The notes under the pieces: generated by a model
Database searches by the model: none
Told to the model about the DNA's origin: nothing
Seen by the model: only the letters and a program-made list of their open reading frames with translations
Part shown: piece by piece, positions 18,600-29,473 of the stretch
Position numbering within the stretch: the stretch's first letter is position 1
How the letters are laid out: every line of letters starts with the position of its first letter
DNA from: Pollutimonas bauzanensis
Lineage (GTDB): Bacteria; Pseudomonadota; Gammaproteobacteria; Burkholderiales; Burkholderiaceae_B
Length of the DNA stretch: 64,000 bases
Assembly (NCBI RefSeq): GCF_900129885.1
Contig: NZ_FQXE01000009.1
Location: forward strand, 1-64,000
Reading direction: 5' to 3'
Translations under genes and position numbers: made by a program

Positions 18600-20369
18600 A
18601 TGTATTCTTTGCGCCGAAGATGGCAGTCCTTGCCGCGCGGGCTGGTCGTAGCCCTTACCGCGCTGGCGATCTATCTGCCGCTGTCGCTCATCATTTTCCA
18701 AAGCTTTCTGTCGGCGCCGTTTTTCATGCCGTCCAGGAAGTTCGGAATCGAGGGCTATGAATTCATTTTCGCCGACCCCGATTTCTACAAGGCGGTCAAG
18801 AGCGGCTTCCTGCTGGCCTTCGGGCTTTGCGTCATTGCCGTGCCGCTGGGCGGCATCCTGGCTTTCCTGGTGGCGCGCACGGACCTGCCCGGACGGCGCT
18901 GGATACAGCCGCTGATCCTGGTGCCGGTGTTCGTCTCGCCCATGGTGCTGGGCTTCGGCTATGTGGTCGCCGCCGGCCCCGTGGGCTTTTTCTCGACATG
19001 GGCGCAGGACATCCTGGGCTTCGTGCCCTGGAACATCTATTCCCTGCCCAGCATCATCATCATCGCCGGGCTCACGCATGTGCCCTACGCCTATCTTTAT
19101 ATTTCCTCGGCCCTGCACAGCCTGGGCTCGGACGTCGAAGAGGCGGCGCGGACGGTGGGCGCCTCGCCGCTGCAGGTCATGACCTCGGTCAGCCTGCCCA
19201 TGGTGCGGCCCGCCCTGTCGTATGCCACGGTGCTGCTGTTTTTCCTGGGCCTGGAGGTCTTCGGCCTGATGCTGGTGCTGGGCGACCCCGAAGGGCATCT
19301 GGTATTGTCGACCTATCTGTACAAGCTGACCAACAAGCTGGGCATCCCGTCCTATCATCTCATGGCCGCGGTGGCCATGGTCCTGATCGCCTTCACCATT
19401 CCCCTGGTCATGCTGCAGCGCTATTTATTGCGCAGCGCCAATCGCTATGCCACCGTCAAGGGCAAGGCCTCGCGCCCTCGCCCTCTGCCGCTGGGCAAAT
19501 GGCGCTGGGTGGCCGGCTCCGTCGTCCTGGCCTGGCTGGTGGTCGCCATCCTCGTGCCGCTGGCCGGCGTGGTGCTGCGGGCCTTCGTATCCAACTGGGG
19601 CTTCGGCGTCTCGCTGTTCGACGTGTTGTCCATCCAGGCATTCCGCACGGTGTTCGAGCAGCCCACGCTGATACGCGCCATCGTCAATTCGGTCGCCATC
19701 GGCGTGCTGGGCGGCGCGCTGGCGGTGGCCTGCTACACGGCGATCGCGCTTGCCATGCATCGCAAGAATGACCATGTCACGCGTTTCATGGACTACAGCG
19801 TGCTGGTGCCGCGCGCCGTGCCTGGCCTGCTCGCCGGCCTGGCCTTTCTGTGGGTATTCCTGTTCGTGCCCATGGGGCTGGACAAGTCCCTGGAGGAAGG
19901 CTGGCTCGCGGCGCTGCCGGCGGCGCAATGGCTGCGCGACCATGCCATCGAGCCCCTGCGCAGCCTGCGGTCGACGATTTTCAGCGTCTGGCTCGCTTAT
20001 TCTGTGGTGTGGATGGCCTACGGCTTGCGCCTGATCTCGGCCACGCTGCTGCAGGTCGCGCCCGAACTCGAAGAGGCCGCGCGCAGCACGGGCGCCACGC
20101 GCGCGCAAATAACCCGGCATATCACGGTTCCGCTGGCCCGCTATGGCCTCATCGGCTCCTGGCTGCTCATGTTCCTGATTTTCGAGCGCGAGTATTCCAC
20201 CGGCGTGTACCTGCTGTCGCCGGGCACCGAAACCATCGGGTCCATGCTCGTATCCTTGTGGGCGACAGGCGCGATAGACATCGTGGCGGCGCTTTCATTC
20301 ATCAATATCGTACTGGTAGTGGCAGGCCTGGGATTGGCGCTGCGCTTTGGAGTCAAGCTTCATGATTGA
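18600..20369 (+). CDS. ABC transporter permease, FbpB type (two fused inner-membrane domains)
   Basis: The 589-residue protein has about 12 hydrophobic segments in two tandem binding-protein-dependent transport domains. Each has an EAA loop for ATPase contact: EEAARTVGASPLQVMTSVSL and EEAARSTGATRAQITRHITV. The size and duplicated layout are standard for FbpB/SfuB-type permeases. It overlaps the ATPase gene by 8 bp. It forms the pore for the substrate bound by the protein at 17419. The first TM begins directly after the basic start MYSLRRRWQSLPRG. Confidence 0.9.
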   Translation: MYSLRRRWQSLPRGLVVALTALAIYLPLSLIIFQSFLSAPFFMPSRKFGIEGYEFIFADPDFYKAVKSGFLLAFGLCVIAVPLGGILAFLVARTDLPGRRWIQPLILVPVFVSPMVLGFGYVVAAGPVGFFSTWAQDILGFVPWNIYSLPSIIIIAGLTHVPYAYLYISSALHSLGSDVEEAARTVGASPLQVMTSVSLPMVRPALSYATVLLFFLGLEVFGLMLVLGDPEGHLVLSTYLYKLTNKLGIPSYHLMAAVAMVLIAFTIPLVMLQRYLLRSANRYATVKGKASRPRPLPLGKWRWVAGSVVLAWLVVAILVPLAGVVLRAFVSNWGFGVSLFDVLSIQAFRTVFEQPTLIRAIVNSVAIGVLGGALAVACYTAIALAMHRKNDHVTRFMDYSVLVPRAVPGLLAGLAFLWVFLFVPMGLDKSLEEGWLAALPAAQWLRDHAIEPLRSLRSTIFSVWLAYSVVWMAYGLRLISATLLQVAPELEEAARSTGATRAQITRHITVPLARYGLIGSWLLMFLIFEREYSTGVYLLSPGTETIGSMLVSLWATGAIDIVAALSFINIVLVVAGLGLALRFGVKLHD

Positions 20370-21441
20370 ATTATCCGTCGAGAACCTGCACCTGGACTAC
20401 GGCGACAATCCGGTGCTCAAGGGCGTATCCATGCAGTTGCAGCGCGGCGAAGTCGTATCGCTGCTGGGGCCGTCGGGCAGCGGCAAGACCACCTTGCTGC
20501 GCGCGGTGGCCGGCCTGGAGGCGGCCAAGAAAGGCCGCATCACCATCAACGACCGCGTGCTCTTCGACAGCGAAACCCGCTCCGAAGTGCCGGCCGAGCT
20601 GCGCGACCTGGGCATTGTGTTCCAGTCCTACGCCCTGTGGCCACACAAGACGGTGGCCGAGAACATCGCCTATCCGCTCAAGCTGCGCAAGGTCAAGGCG
20701 GCGGAACAGCGCACGCGGGTCCAGGACATTCTCAACCAGTTGGGACTGGGCAAGCTGGGGCAGCGCTATCCCCACGAGCTTTCGGGCGGCCAGCAGCAGA
20801 GGGTGGCGATAGGACGCGCCCTGGTCTACAACCCGCCGGTCCTCCTGCTGGACGAACCCTTGTCCAACCTGGACGCCAAGCTGCGCGAGGAGGCGCGGGC
20901 CTTCCTGCGCGAACTGATCATGCGGCTCGGGCTTTCGGCCATCATGGTCACCCATGACCAGAATGAAGCCATGGCGATTTCAGACCGCATCCTGCTGCTG
21001 AACAATGGCAAGATCGAGCAGCAAGGCACACCGCAGGAAATGTATGGCTCGCCCACTACCTTGTTCTGCGCCGAATTCATGGGCAGCAACAATATCCTGC
21101 AAGGCACGGTCAGCGAAATCGACGGGCAGGAGGCTGTGGTGCAGGGCCAGGGATGGCGCCTGCGCGGCCGGGCCGGGGCGGGCCTGCAGCAAGGCCAGCC
21201 CGCCAGCGCCATCATACGCGTCGAGCAGCTGCGGCTGGGCTCGGACGCCGGCGTAAACAGCATGCAGCTGCCCTTGGTGACCAGCATGTATCTGGGCGAC
21301 AAGTGGGAATACCTGTTTCGCGCCCATGGCGCGGACGCGCACGACGCCCTGGTATTGCGCGCCTACGGCAACCAGGAGCGCGTGCCCGGGCAGTGCCATC
21401 TTGAACTGCCGCCCGAACACGTCTGGGTGTTTCCTTCTTGA
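20362..21441 (+). CDS. ABC transporter ATP-binding protein, FbpC/PotA type
   Basis: The 359-residue ATPase has Walker A GPSGSGKTT (36-44), signature ELSGGQQQRVAIGRAL, Walker B VLLLDEPLSNLD and the switch His in VTHDQNEAM. A C-terminal TOBE-like regulatory region follows from about 240. ATG 20362 overlaps the permease stop; an upstream start would only add five residues. It energises import with the two proteins encoded before it. It ends convergently with purL 32 bases away. Confidence 0.92.
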   Translation: MIELSVENLHLDYGDNPVLKGVSMQLQRGEVVSLLGPSGSGKTTLLRAVAGLEAAKKGRITINDRVLFDSETRSEVPAELRDLGIVFQSYALWPHKTVAENIAYPLKLRKVKAAEQRTRVQDILNQLGLGKLGQRYPHELSGGQQQRVAIGRALVYNPPVLLLDEPLSNLDAKLREEARAFLRELIMRLGLSAIMVTHDQNEAMAISDRILLLNNGKIEQQGTPQEMYGSPTTLFCAEFMGSNNILQGTVSEIDGQEAVVQGQGWRLRGRAGAGLQQGQPASAIIRVEQLRLGSDAGVNSMQLPLVTSMYLGDKWEYLFRAHGADAHDALVLRAYGNQERVPGQCHLELPPEHVWVFPS

Positions 21442-21473
21442 ACGACGGGCCCCCGGCGGCCCGCGGGCCTACC

Positions 21474-24400
21474 CTAGCCCAGCCATACCCTGGCATTGCG
21501 GAACATGCGCAGCCAGGGGGTATAGCCGCCATGGGCGCTGTCCTGGCCGCCGGCATCAAGCTGCCCCCAGCGCTGCGGGGCCCACGACATCGCCACATTG
21601 CGCGTGGCACGCTCCGGATGCGGCATGAGCACGGTGAAACGTCCGTCGGCGGTGGTGACGCCGGCGATGCCTTGCGGGCTGCCGTTGGGGTTGTAGGGAT
21701 ACTGCTCGGTCGGCGCGCCCTGGTTGTCGACAAAGGTCAAGGCGCTCTTTACCTGCGCAAGCGTGCCCTGCCCGGTGAAATCCGCATAGCCTTCGCCATG
21801 CGCCACGGCCACCGGCACGCGCGTGCCCGCCATGCCCCGCATGAACAGGGAAGGCGACTCGGGGATTTCCACCAGCGACAGGCGCGCCTCGTATTTTTCC
21901 GATAGATTGCGCGTAAAGCGCGGCCAATGCTCGGCGCCGGGTATCATGCCGGCCAGCGCCGCCATCATCTGGCAGCCATTGCAGACCCCCAGCGCAAAGG
22001 TATCCGGGCGCCCGAAGTAGGCGGCGAACTGGTCGGCCAATTGATCGTTGAAGCGTATCGTGCGGGCCCAGCCTTCGCCGGCGCCCAGCACGTCGCCGTA
22101 ACTGAATCCGCCCACGGCCACCAGCCCCTGCACATCGTCCAGGCGCACCCGCCCGGCCAGCAGGTCGGTCATGTGCACATCCTGCGCCTCGAAGCCGGCC
22201 TTGTCGAAAGCCCATGCCATTTCGACCTGGCTGTTGCACCCTTGCTCGCGCAGGATGGCGACCTTGGGACGTTTGCCGGTGGCGATGAAAGGCGCGGCGA
22301 TATCCTCTTGCGGATCGAAGCCCACCACGGGGCTCAGGCCGGGATCGCCCTTGTTCTGCCAGGTATCGAATTCCGCCTGCGCGCAGGCGGGGTTGTCGCG
22401 CAAGGCCATGATGCGGCGGCTGACTTCGCTCCATTGCTGGGCCAGTTCGGCGCGCGGCTTCTGGTATATGCATTTTCCGTCGCGGAAAATCTGTATTTCG
22501 TCCTGCTTGTTCAAGCTGCCCATCACATGCGAATGGGCCGACAAGCCCACCGCGCGCAATTGCTGCAGCACCGTATCGCGCTGGGCCAGCGGCACCTGGA
22601 TGACGGCGCCGGCCTCCTCGGCAAACAAGGCCTTGAGGGTAATCTCGTCGCGCTGGACCGCAATCTGTTCCGAGCGTATCTTGTAGTCGCCCCAGTCGGC
22701 CGCGACCGGATCGATGGTCAGCATATCCAGGTTGATCGACACCCCCACATGCCCGGCGAACGCCATTTCGCATACCGTCGCCAGCAACCCGCCATCTGAG
22801 CGGTCGTGGTAGGCCAGGATGCGTCCGTCGGCGGCCAGTTGGCGCAGGACCTTGAAAAATGCGATGAGCGCCGCGGCGTCGCTCATGTCGGGCACCGCCA
22901 GCCCCACCTGATTGAAGGCCTGCGCCAGGATGGAAGCCCCCAGGCGCTGCTGCCCGAAGCCCAGGTCGATAAGGATGAGCGCGGTATCGCCGGCATCGGT
23001 GCGCAATTGCGGCGTCAAAGTGGCGCGCACATCGGCCACCGGCGCGAACGCCGTCACGATCAGCGAGACCGGCGCCAGCACTTCGCGCGGCTCGCCATCG
23101 TGCGACCACGCCGTTCGCATGGACAGCGAGTCCTTGCCGACCGGAATGGACAAGCCCAGCTGCTGGCACCAGTCGCTGATGGCGGATACCGTGTCGTACA
23201 AGGCGGCATCCTGGCCGGCCGCGCCGCAAGCGGCCATCCAGTTGGCCGAAAGCTTGATGTCCTCGAGCGACCGCACGTCGCTGGCGGCCAGGTTGGTCAG
23301 AGCTTCGGCGATGGCCATGCGGCCCGACGCCGGCGCGTCTATCATCGCAATCGGGGTGCGCTCGCCCATGGCCATGGCTTCGCCCCGCACGCCTTCGTAA
23401 TCGGCCAGGGTCACCGCGCAGTCGGCGACCGGCACCTGCCAGGGTCCGACCATCTGGTCGCGGCTGGTCAAGCCCCCCACCGAACGGTCGCCTATGGTGA
23501 TCAGGAAATTCTTGCTGGCCACCGTCGGGTGGCGCAGCACGCGCGCTATCGCTTCATCGAGCGCGATATCGGTGATGTCCAGCCCGGCGCCGACGCCCGC
23601 CACGCGCCGCACATCGCGCGTCATGCGCGGCGGCTTGCCCAGGATCACATCGACGGGCACGTCCACCGGCCGTATGGCCGTATCGGCCTTGGCCTGGACG
23701 GTTTCGGACACCCCCGGCAGGCCTTCGCCGTAGGTGACCCGCAATTGGCGCTCCTGCGTGGCCACGCCGACCACGGCATAAGGGCAGCGTTCGCGCTTGG
23801 CGATCACGTCGAAGCGCGGCAAGTCCTCGGGCAGAATGGCCAGGACATAGCGTTCCTGGGATTCATTGCTCCAGATTTCGGCCGCCGACAGGCCCGATTC
23901 CTCGAGATGCACCTGCTGCAATTCAAAAATGGCGCCGCGGCCCGCATCGTTGACCAGCTCAGGGAAGGCATTGGACAAACCGCCCGCCCCGACATCGTGT
24001 ATGGCCAGGACGGGATTGTTCCCGCCCTGCTGCCAGCAGCGGTCTATGACCTCCTGGGCGCGCCGCTCGATTTCAGGATTGGCGCGCTGCACGGAATCGA
24101 AATCGAGCTCGGCGCTATTGGCGCCGGCGCTCATGCTGGAGGCCGCGCTGCCGCCCATGCCGATGCGCATGCCGGGGCCGCCAAGCTGGATCAGCAAGGC
24201 GCCGGGCGGAATGGGATCTTTGTGGGTCAGGCGGCTGTCGATGGAGCCCAGGCCGCCCGCGATCATGATGGGTTTGTGATAGCCCCAGCGCGTGCCGCCG
24301 GCAGTCTGTTCGAAGGCACGGAAGTAGCCCAGCAAATTGGGGCGGCCGAATTCATTGTTGAACGCCGCGCCGCCGATGGGCCCTTCTATCATGATGTCCA

Positions 24401-25529
24401 GCGGACTGGCGATGCGGTCCGGCAAGCCGTGGGCGTCGCTTTCCCAGGGCTCAGGCGCATCCTTGAAGCGCAGATTGGACACCGTGAAACCGGTCAGGCC
24501 CGCCTTGGGCTTGGAGCCGCGGCCCGTGGCGCCTTCGTCGCGGATCTCGCCGCCCGCGCCGGTGGCCGCGCCCTGGAAAGGCGCTATCGCCGTGGGGTGG
24601 TTATGGGTTTCCACCTTCATGAGGGTGTGGACTACGGCCTGGTGGTGTTCATAGCTTGTGGTCGAAGCCGTGTTCCCGGCATGGAACAAGGTCGCCGGCC
24701 CGCCCGTCATGATCGCGGAATTGTCGGAATAAGCGACCACGGTGCCTTCGGGCTGGGCCGCATGGGTGGCGCGTATCATGCCGAACAGGGTATTTTGCTG
24801 CTCGACGCCATCGATGACCCACTGCGCATTGAAGATTTTGTGGCGGCAGTGTTCGCTGTTGGCCTGCGCGAACATCATGAGTTCGACGTCGGTGGGGTTG
24901 CGGCCCAGCTGCTTGAAAGCGGCTTCGAGGTATTCCACTTCGTCGTCGGACAGCGCCAGGCCCAAGGCGCGATTGGCTTCGACCAACGCGGCCTGGCCCA
25001 GACCGAGAACGTCTATGGTTTGTATGGGCTTGCCAGGCAGGGAGGCGAACAGGGCCGCGCCGTCGAAGGAGGCATCGACGACGGTTTCGGTCATGCGGTC
25101 GTGCAGGCAGCCGGCGATTTGCGCCAGTTGTCCGGCGTCGATGGACTTGGCGCCCAGCAAGCCGCGCGCGGGCGTGAGGGTATAGCGTATGCCGCGCTCG
25201 ATGCGCCGCAGTGACTGCAGGCCGCAGTTGTGCGCGATGTCGGTGGCCTTGCTGGCCCAAGGGGACACGGTCCCGAAGCGCGGCACGACGCGCAAGATGA
25301 GTGCGTTCCTGCCCTCTTTATCGGCATCGGCCGCAACGCCGTAGTCGAGCAGTTGTTCAAGCCGCTGCTGGTCCCGCGCAGCCAGGTCTGTTTCGGTCCA
25401 GACGTAGTGTTCGAAGCGGCCGTTGATATCGGCGACGGGCAGATCGAGTTCGGCAAACCGCTGCAGCAACCGTTCGCGGCGAAAGGATGACAATACGGAG
25501 GAACCAAGAAGATGCTGGATAGAATTCAC
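21474..25529 (-). CDS. purL: Phosphoribosylformylglycinamidine synthase
   Basis: This is the large single-chain PurL (1351 residues), which converts FGAR, glutamine and ATP to FGAM in purine synthesis. The N-terminal PurS-like domain is at about 1-150, two AIRS-type ATP-grasp halves carry [23 protein letters not shown] and VGKDSLSM. The C-terminal class I glutaminase has [17 protein letters not shown] and GVCNGCQM with its catalytic Cys. The annotated start is GTG at 25529, without a strong ribosome site; [20 protein letters not shown] matches the family start. No frameshift seen over 4 kb. Confidence 0.97.
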   Translation of the reverse strand: MNSIQHLLGSSVLSSFRRERLLQRFAELDLPVADINGRFEHYVWTETDLAARDQQRLEQLLDYGVAADADKEGRNALILRVVPRFGTVSPWASKATDIAHNCGLQSLRRIERGIRYTLTPARGLLGAKSIDAGQLAQIAGCLHDRMTETVVDASFDGAALFASLPGKPIQTIDVLGLGQAALVEANRALGLALSDDEVEYLEAAFKQLGRNPTDVELMMFAQANSEHCRHKIFNAQWVIDGVEQQNTLFGMIRATHAAQPEGTVVAYSDNSAIMTGGPATLFHAGNTASTTSYEHHQAVVHTLMKVETHNHPTAIAPFQGAATGAGGEIRDEGATGRGSKPKAGLTGFTVSNLRFKDAPEPWESDAHGLPDRIASPLDIMIEGPIGGAAFNNEFGRPNLLGYFRAFEQTAGGTRWGYHKPIMIAGGLGSIDSRLTHKDPIPPGALLIQLGGPGMRIGMGGSAASSMSAGANSAELDFDSVQRANPEIERRAQEVIDRCWQQGGNNPVLAIHDVGAGGLSNAFPELVNDAGRGAIFELQQVHLEESGLSAAEIWSNESQERYVLAILPEDLPRFDVIAKRERCPYAVVGVATQERQLRVTYGEGLPGVSETVQAKADTAIRPVDVPVDVILGKPPRMTRDVRRVAGVGAGLDITDIALDEAIARVLRHPTVASKNFLITIGDRSVGGLTSRDQMVGPWQVPVADCAVTLADYEGVRGEAMAMGERTPIAMIDAPASGRMAIAEALTNLAASDVRSLEDIKLSANWMAACGAAGQDAALYDTVSAISDWCQQLGLSIPVGKDSLSMRTAWSHDGEPREVLAPVSLIVTAFAPVADVRATLTPQLRTDAGDTALILIDLGFGQQRLGASILAQAFNQVGLAVPDMSDAAALIAFFKVLRQLAADGRILAYHDRSDGGLLATVCEMAFAGHVGVSINLDMLTIDPVAADWGDYKIRSEQIAVQRDEITLKALFAEEAGAVIQVPLAQRDTVLQQLRAVGLSAHSHVMGSLNKQDEIQIFRDGKCIYQKPRAELAQQWSEVSRRIMALRDNPACAQAEFDTWQNKGDPGLSPVVGFDPQEDIAAPFIATGKRPKVAILREQGCNSQVEMAWAFDKAGFEAQDVHMTDLLAGRVRLDDVQGLVAVGGFSYGDVLGAGEGWARTIRFNDQLADQFAAYFGRPDTFALGVCNGCQMMAALAGMIPGAEHWPRFTRNLSEKYEARLSLVEIPESPSLFMRGMAGTRVPVAVAHGEGYADFTGQGTLAQVKSALTFVDNQGAPTEQYPYNPNGSPQGIAGVTTADGRFTVLMPHPERATRNVAMSWAPQRWGQLDAGGQDSAHGGYTPWLRMFRNARVWLG

Positions 25530-25591
25530 GATACGGCGCAGGCAAAAGGAGGGAAACGCTCCATTTTACCTGCTTGCGTGACAAGGCGGGC

Positions 25592-26146
25592 TCACGTCGG
25601 ATATATGACTTCCAGGATGTCCAGCTCATCGATCCCCGCAGGCGTACGCAAGGTAACCGTATCGCCCTCGCGGGCCTTGGTCAGCGCCCGCGCAACCGGG
25701 GAAATCCAGCTGATCTTTCCCAGCAAAGGCTCCGCCTCGTCCACGCCCACGATCGTCACCCGGAACTCCTCGCCCGCCTTGTCCGAATAAACCACCGTCG
25801 CGCCGAAAAAAATCTGGTCCTTGTTCGGCTGCGCGGCGGGGTCGACCACCTCCGCGATCTCGAGCCGCTTGGTCAGGAAGCGCATGCGCCTGTCAATTTC
25901 CCTGAGCCGTTTCTTGCCGTAGAGATAATCCCCATTCTCGGAGCGGTCGCCATTGGACGCCGCCCACGAAACGACCTGCACCACCGACGGGCGCTCCACC
26001 GTCATCAGATGCGCCAGTTCCTCGCGCAGACGCTGATAGCCCCCGGTCGTGATGTAGTTCTTCGTGCCCGCCGGAAGCTTTATGTCCTCCGAACCCAGCT
26101 CATCGTCATCATCGCCATCGGATTCTTTTACAAAAGCCTTGTTCAT
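25592..26146 (-). CDS. greB: Transcription elongation factor GreB
   Basis: GreB stimulates RNA polymerase to cleave backtracked transcripts. The 184-residue protein has the coiled-coil finger with GGYQRLREELAHL and SENGDYLYGKKRLREIDRRM and the C-terminal FKBP-like domain (VVYSDKAGEEFRVTIVGVDE, GKISWISPVARALTKA). It has an unusual acidic N-terminal extension (SDGDDDDELGSED) before the core. It starts one base after the PHP gene stop and is probably in the same operon. Confidence 0.95.
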   Translation of the reverse strand: MNKAFVKESDGDDDDELGSEDIKLPAGTKNYITTGGYQRLREELAHLMTVERPSVVQVVSWAASNGDRSENGDYLYGKKRLREIDRRMRFLTKRLEIAEVVDPAAQPNKDQIFFGATVVYSDKAGEEFRVTIVGVDEAEPLLGKISWISPVARALTKAREGDTVTLRTPAGIDELDILEVIYPT

Positions 26147-26147
26147 A

Positions 26148-26984
26148 TCAGATCCAGTCCCGCCAAACAGGCGTCAAGTCGGCCGGCAACGATGGAAGCT
26201 CGCCCAGGTCCAGCCTGGCTTCCTTGGGGCTGTGGAAGTCCGATCCGCAAGACGCCATGAAACCGTAGCGCCGCGCCACCGCGGCGTATTCCGCATACTG
26301 ATCGGGCGTATGGCTGCCGGTGATGACTTCGATCGCCGCGCCGCCCAGGTCTTTGAACTGCTCGAACAATGCATCGAACTGCATGGGCGAATAATTGTAG
26401 CGGCCCGGGTGCGCAATGGCGGCGCGGCCGCCCGCGCCTATGATCCAGCCCAGGGCCTGCTCCAGCGTCGACCACTGCACCTGCACATTGGCCGGCTTGT
26501 TTTCACCCAGGTATTTATCGAAGACCATCTGCATATTCCTGCAATAGCCATGCTCCACCAGAAAGCGCGCGAAATGGGTGCGGCTGATCAAGGACGGATT
26601 GGCCGCATACGGCAATGCGCCCTCGTAGCTGTTCGGAACTCCCATGGCCGTCAGCCTGTCGGCCATTTCGCGGGCGCGCACGGAGCGGCCGGCGCGCAGG
26701 CCCGCAAGCCCGGCGTTCAGTTTCGTGTCGAACTCGTCGACCCCCAGCCCAAGCACATGTATGGTTTGCCTGGCCCAGGTGACCGAGATCTCGACGCCGG
26801 GAACAAACTGCATGCCCAAGGCCTCGGCCTTGCGGCGCGCCTCGGCCAGGCCGGCGAGCTCGTCATGGTCGGTAAGGGCCCACAACTGCACGCCATTGGC
26901 GTGCGCGCGCGCGGCCAGCTCGGCCGGAGCCAGGACGCCGTCCGACATCGTCGAGTGGGAATGTAAATCGACTTTAATATGCAA
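26148..26984 (-). CDS. PHP-domain phosphoesterase (YciV/RNase AM-like)
   Basis: The PHP fold is clear: KVDLHSHSTMSDG at the start, TDHDEL, VPGVEISVTW, AIAHPGRYN and SCGSDFHSP supply the metal ligands. YciV-type enzymes act as 5'-3' exoribonuclease or nucleotide phosphatase, and the exact substrate here is unknown. About 278 residues if TTG 26984 is used. The start is uncertain: CGGAG ends only two bases before that TTG but sits seven bases before an in-frame ATT at 26978. ATT would give MKVDLHSHS. greB follows one base downstream. Confidence 0.88.
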   Translation of the reverse strand: MHIKVDLHSHSTMSDGVLAPAELAARAHANGVQLWALTDHDELAGLAEARRKAEALGMQFVPGVEISVTWARQTIHVLGLGVDEFDTKLNAGLAGLRAGRSVRAREMADRLTAMGVPNSYEGALPYAANPSLISRTHFARFLVEHGYCRNMQMVFDKYLGENKPANVQVQWSTLEQALGWIIGAGGRAAIAHPGRYNYSPMQFDALFEQFKDLGGAAIEVITGSHTPDQYAEYAAVARRYGFMASCGSDFHSPKEARLDLGELPSLPADLTPVWRDWI

Positions 26985-27000
26985 ACTCCGTTGAAGGTTA

Positions 27001-27025
27001 AACAGCCCTGGAAAGGGCTGTTTTC
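27001..27025. terminator. Rho-independent-like hairpin between the hydrolase and PHP genes
   Basis: AACAGCCC-tggaaa-GGGCTGTT is an 8-bp perfect stem, followed by TTTC on the plus strand. On the minus strand it is followed by TAACC, so it would act better for rightward transcripts. It lies 16 bases upstream of the inferred PHP start and may instead be a leader structure for it. Confidence 0.6.
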
Positions 27026-27040
27026 TCAAGTGTACGCCGA

Positions 27041-27991
27041 TTAGTTTGTCAATAAAAATTCCGCCACCGGCTCGATTTGGTCGCCGCTGCGCAAGGTCGG
27101 CGCATGCCCTACATGGGGCACAGTATGCAGCCGCGCATGGGGGTTCCTGGCCAGCATTTCCTCGGCCACTTCGGCGGTCAGCAAATCCGACTCCTCGCCG
27201 CGCATCAGCAGGATGGGCGCGGTGATGCTTTCGTAGGCCGCCCAGAGAATGGCCTCGGAAGCCTGTATCCTGGCCTCGGATTGCTCCGCGAAGGGTTCGG
27301 CGATGCGCAGGTCGTAATGCCTGGCCCAGTGATCCCCCTGCTGATTGAACACATAGCGGGTGAGGTCCTCCCAGCCGGCCTGGTCGTGCGCGCCAAAGCC
27401 GGCCGACACCGAGCGGACATAGTCCACCGCCTGCGCGAAGGTGTCGAACTGCATGGGCTGCCCCACGTATTCGGCGATGCGGGTCAGGCCGGAAAAGCTC
27501 AGCTTGGGGCCTATGTCGTTGAGCACCATCTTGCCCAGGGACAGCGTCTGGTCGGCGGGCAAACCGCAAGCGCCGCGATCGGGCCTGACGATCGCCGAGA
27601 TAGCCAGCGTGCCAGCCAGCCCCAGGCCTATCAGGCCGCCCATGGACGTGCCCACCCAGTCTAGCTGGGCGGGCTTGAGCCGCGCAATGAGGGTAAGCAT
27701 ATCGGCCACGTATTGCGGCACGACATAGTTGGCCGCGTTGATCAGCCAATCGGACTTGCCGCGGCCCACCACATCGGGGCAGACCACTCGATAATGCGGC
27801 GCCAGCCGCCTGGCCAGATGATCGAAGTCCCGCCCGGTGCGGGTCAGTCCGTGCACGCACAGCAGGACGCGGTCGTTGCCGGGATCGCCCCATTCCCAGT
27901 AGGCCATGCGATGCGTGCCGGCCGGACTCGCGCACATGACATAGTCCAGCCGGGGTTGAAGGTTCTCGTCGGGCGTGTACATATCGGTCAT
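27041..27991 (-). CDS. Alpha/beta-fold hydrolase
   Basis: The 316-residue protein has the alpha/beta hydrolase core: CVHGLTRTGRDF oxyanion loop, DVVGRGKSDW and the nucleophile elbow VGTSMGG with Ser. A C-terminal histidine is in HVGHAPTL. This family includes esterases and meta-cleavage hydrolases; no substrate is evident. A short extra stretch (IVRPDRGACGLPADQTLS) interrupts the region after the nucleophile elbow and looks like an insertion relative to relatives. ATG 27991. Downstream is the PHP-greB pair. Confidence 0.85.
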   Translation of the reverse strand: MTDMYTPDENLQPRLDYVMCASPAGTHRMAYWEWGDPGNDRVLLCVHGLTRTGRDFDHLARRLAPHYRVVCPDVVGRGKSDWLINAANYVVPQYVADMLTLIARLKPAQLDWVGTSMGGLIGLGLAGTLAISAIVRPDRGACGLPADQTLSLGKMVLNDIGPKLSFSGLTRIAEYVGQPMQFDTFAQAVDYVRSVSAGFGAHDQAGWEDLTRYVFNQQGDHWARHYDLRIAEPFAEQSEARIQASEAILWAAYESITAPILLMRGEESDLLTAEVAEEMLARNPHARLHTVPHVGHAPTLRSGDQIEPVAEFLLTN

Positions 27992-28063
27992 GGGGCGCTC
28001 GCTGCAAAGAGGAGTCCCGATTGTAGCTTAGGGGCTTGCGGGAAGCCGCGGGCTCGCGGCGCC

Positions 28064-29464
28064 CTAGATGTGCAGGGCGTGCCCCAGCGCCCTGAGGGCC
28101 GCTTCCTGCACGGCCTCGCCCAAAGAAGGATGAGCGTGGATGGTGCCCGCAATGTCCTCGAGACGGGCGCCCATTTCCAGCGACTGCGAAAAGGCGGCGC
28201 TCAATTCCGAGACGCCACGGCCCACCGCCTGCCAACCCACGATCAGGTGGTTGTCGCGGCGCGCAACCACGCGCACAAAGCCTTCGCCCGCCTCGAGCGT
28301 CATCGCGCGGCCATTGGCGGCAAACGGAAAGGCCGCGCTGATGCAGTCCATGCCGGCCTGCGCGGCTTCGTCCGGCGACAGGCCGGACACCACGATTTCA
28401 GGGTCGGTGAAGCACACCGCCGGAATCGAGGCGGGAACAAAGCGGCGCCGCTTGCCGGCGATGATTTCAGCCACCATTTCGCCCTGCGCCATGGCGCGAT
28501 GGGCCAGCATGGGTTCGCCGGCGACATCGCCTATGGCCCAGACATTGCGCATGGATGTGCGGCATTGCTCATCGATGCGCAGCGCCGGCCCGTCCATGTC
28601 CAGCATCAGCGATTCCAGGCCGAACCCCGCCGTCCGCGGGCGCCGGCCCACGGCCACCAGCACCTGGTCGACCGCCAGCGCGGATGGTTCGCCTCGCGCA
28701 TTCTCCAGGCGCAAGGCCCCGCCTTTTTCGTCCATGCCCAGTACGCGGCAGGACAAATGCAGGGAAACGCCCAGTTTCTTCAAGGCGGCCAGCACCGGTT
28801 TGGCCAGTTCGGCATCGTAGGCGGGCAGGATGCGGTCCTGGGCCTCGACCAGGCTCACCTTTACCCCCAGCTTGCTGTAGGCCATGCCGAGTTCCAGCCC
28901 GATATAGCCGGCCCCGACGACGGCCAGGCTTTGCGGCAGGCTTGCCGGCGACAAGGCCTGCGTGGACGAGATGACCGGGCCGCCAAACGGCATGAAAGGC
29001 AGTTCGACCGGCTGCGAGCCGGTGGCCAGCAACAAGTGCTCGCAGGCGATGCGCAGCACGCCGCCCGCCTGGCCGTCCTGCTGCGCGACCTCGACCGTTT
29101 TGCCGTCGACGATATGCGCCCAGCCCTTGACGACCCGCAGCCCGTTCCTCTTGAGCAAGGCCGCCACGCCGCCCGTAAGGCGGTCGACAATGCCGTCCTT
29201 CCAGGCCACGGTCCTGGCGATATCGATATGGGGCGACTGCGCCTGTATGCCCAGGGGCGACCCGGCTCCATAACTGGCCAGCTTGTGGAATTCCTCGGCG
29301 GCGTGTATCAGCGCCTTGGACGGTATGCAGCCTATGTTCAGGCAGGTTCCGCCAACGTTGCCGGCTTCGACCAGCGTGGTGGCGATACCCAATTGCGCGG
29401 CGCGGATGGCGGCCACATAGCCGCCCGGGCCGCCGCCGATGACCAGTAATGTGCTTGATTGCAT
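28064..29464 (-). CDS. lpdV: Dihydrolipoyl dehydrogenase (E3) of the branched-chain 2-oxoacid dehydrogenase
   Basis: The 466-residue flavoprotein has the FAD motif [12 protein letters not shown], redox disulphide [15 protein letters not shown] motif [10 protein letters not shown] and C-terminal active-site region [10 protein letters not shown]. It reoxidises the lipoyl arms of the E2 encoded just upstream. It is the fourth gene of the operon, nine bases after the E2 stop. It ends at a cluster of short intergenic sequence before the hydrolase. Confidence 0.94.
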   Translation of the reverse strand: MQSSTLLVIGGGPGGYVAAIRAAQLGIATTLVEAGNVGGTCLNIGCIPSKALIHAAEEFHKLASYGAGSPLGIQAQSPHIDIARTVAWKDGIVDRLTGGVAALLKRNGLRVVKGWAHIVDGKTVEVAQQDGQAGGVLRIACEHLLLATGSQPVELPFMPFGGPVISSTQALSPASLPQSLAVVGAGYIGLELGMAYSKLGVKVSLVEAQDRILPAYDAELAKPVLAALKKLGVSLHLSCRVLGMDEKGGALRLENARGEPSALAVDQVLVAVGRRPRTAGFGLESLMLDMDGPALRIDEQCRTSMRNVWAIGDVAGEPMLAHRAMAQGEMVAEIIAGKRRRFVPASIPAVCFTDPEIVVSGLSPDEAAQAGMDCISAAFPFAANGRAMTLEAGEGFVRVVARRDNHLIVGWQAVGRGVSELSAAFSQSLEMGARLEDIAGTIHAHPSLGEAVQEAALRALGHALHI

Positions 29465-29473
29465 GAGCGCCCC

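Noticed and set aside
22806-25214. 802-codon ORF antisense to purL
   Set aside because: Shadow of purL; composition is His/Gly/Arg-rich and has no family signature.
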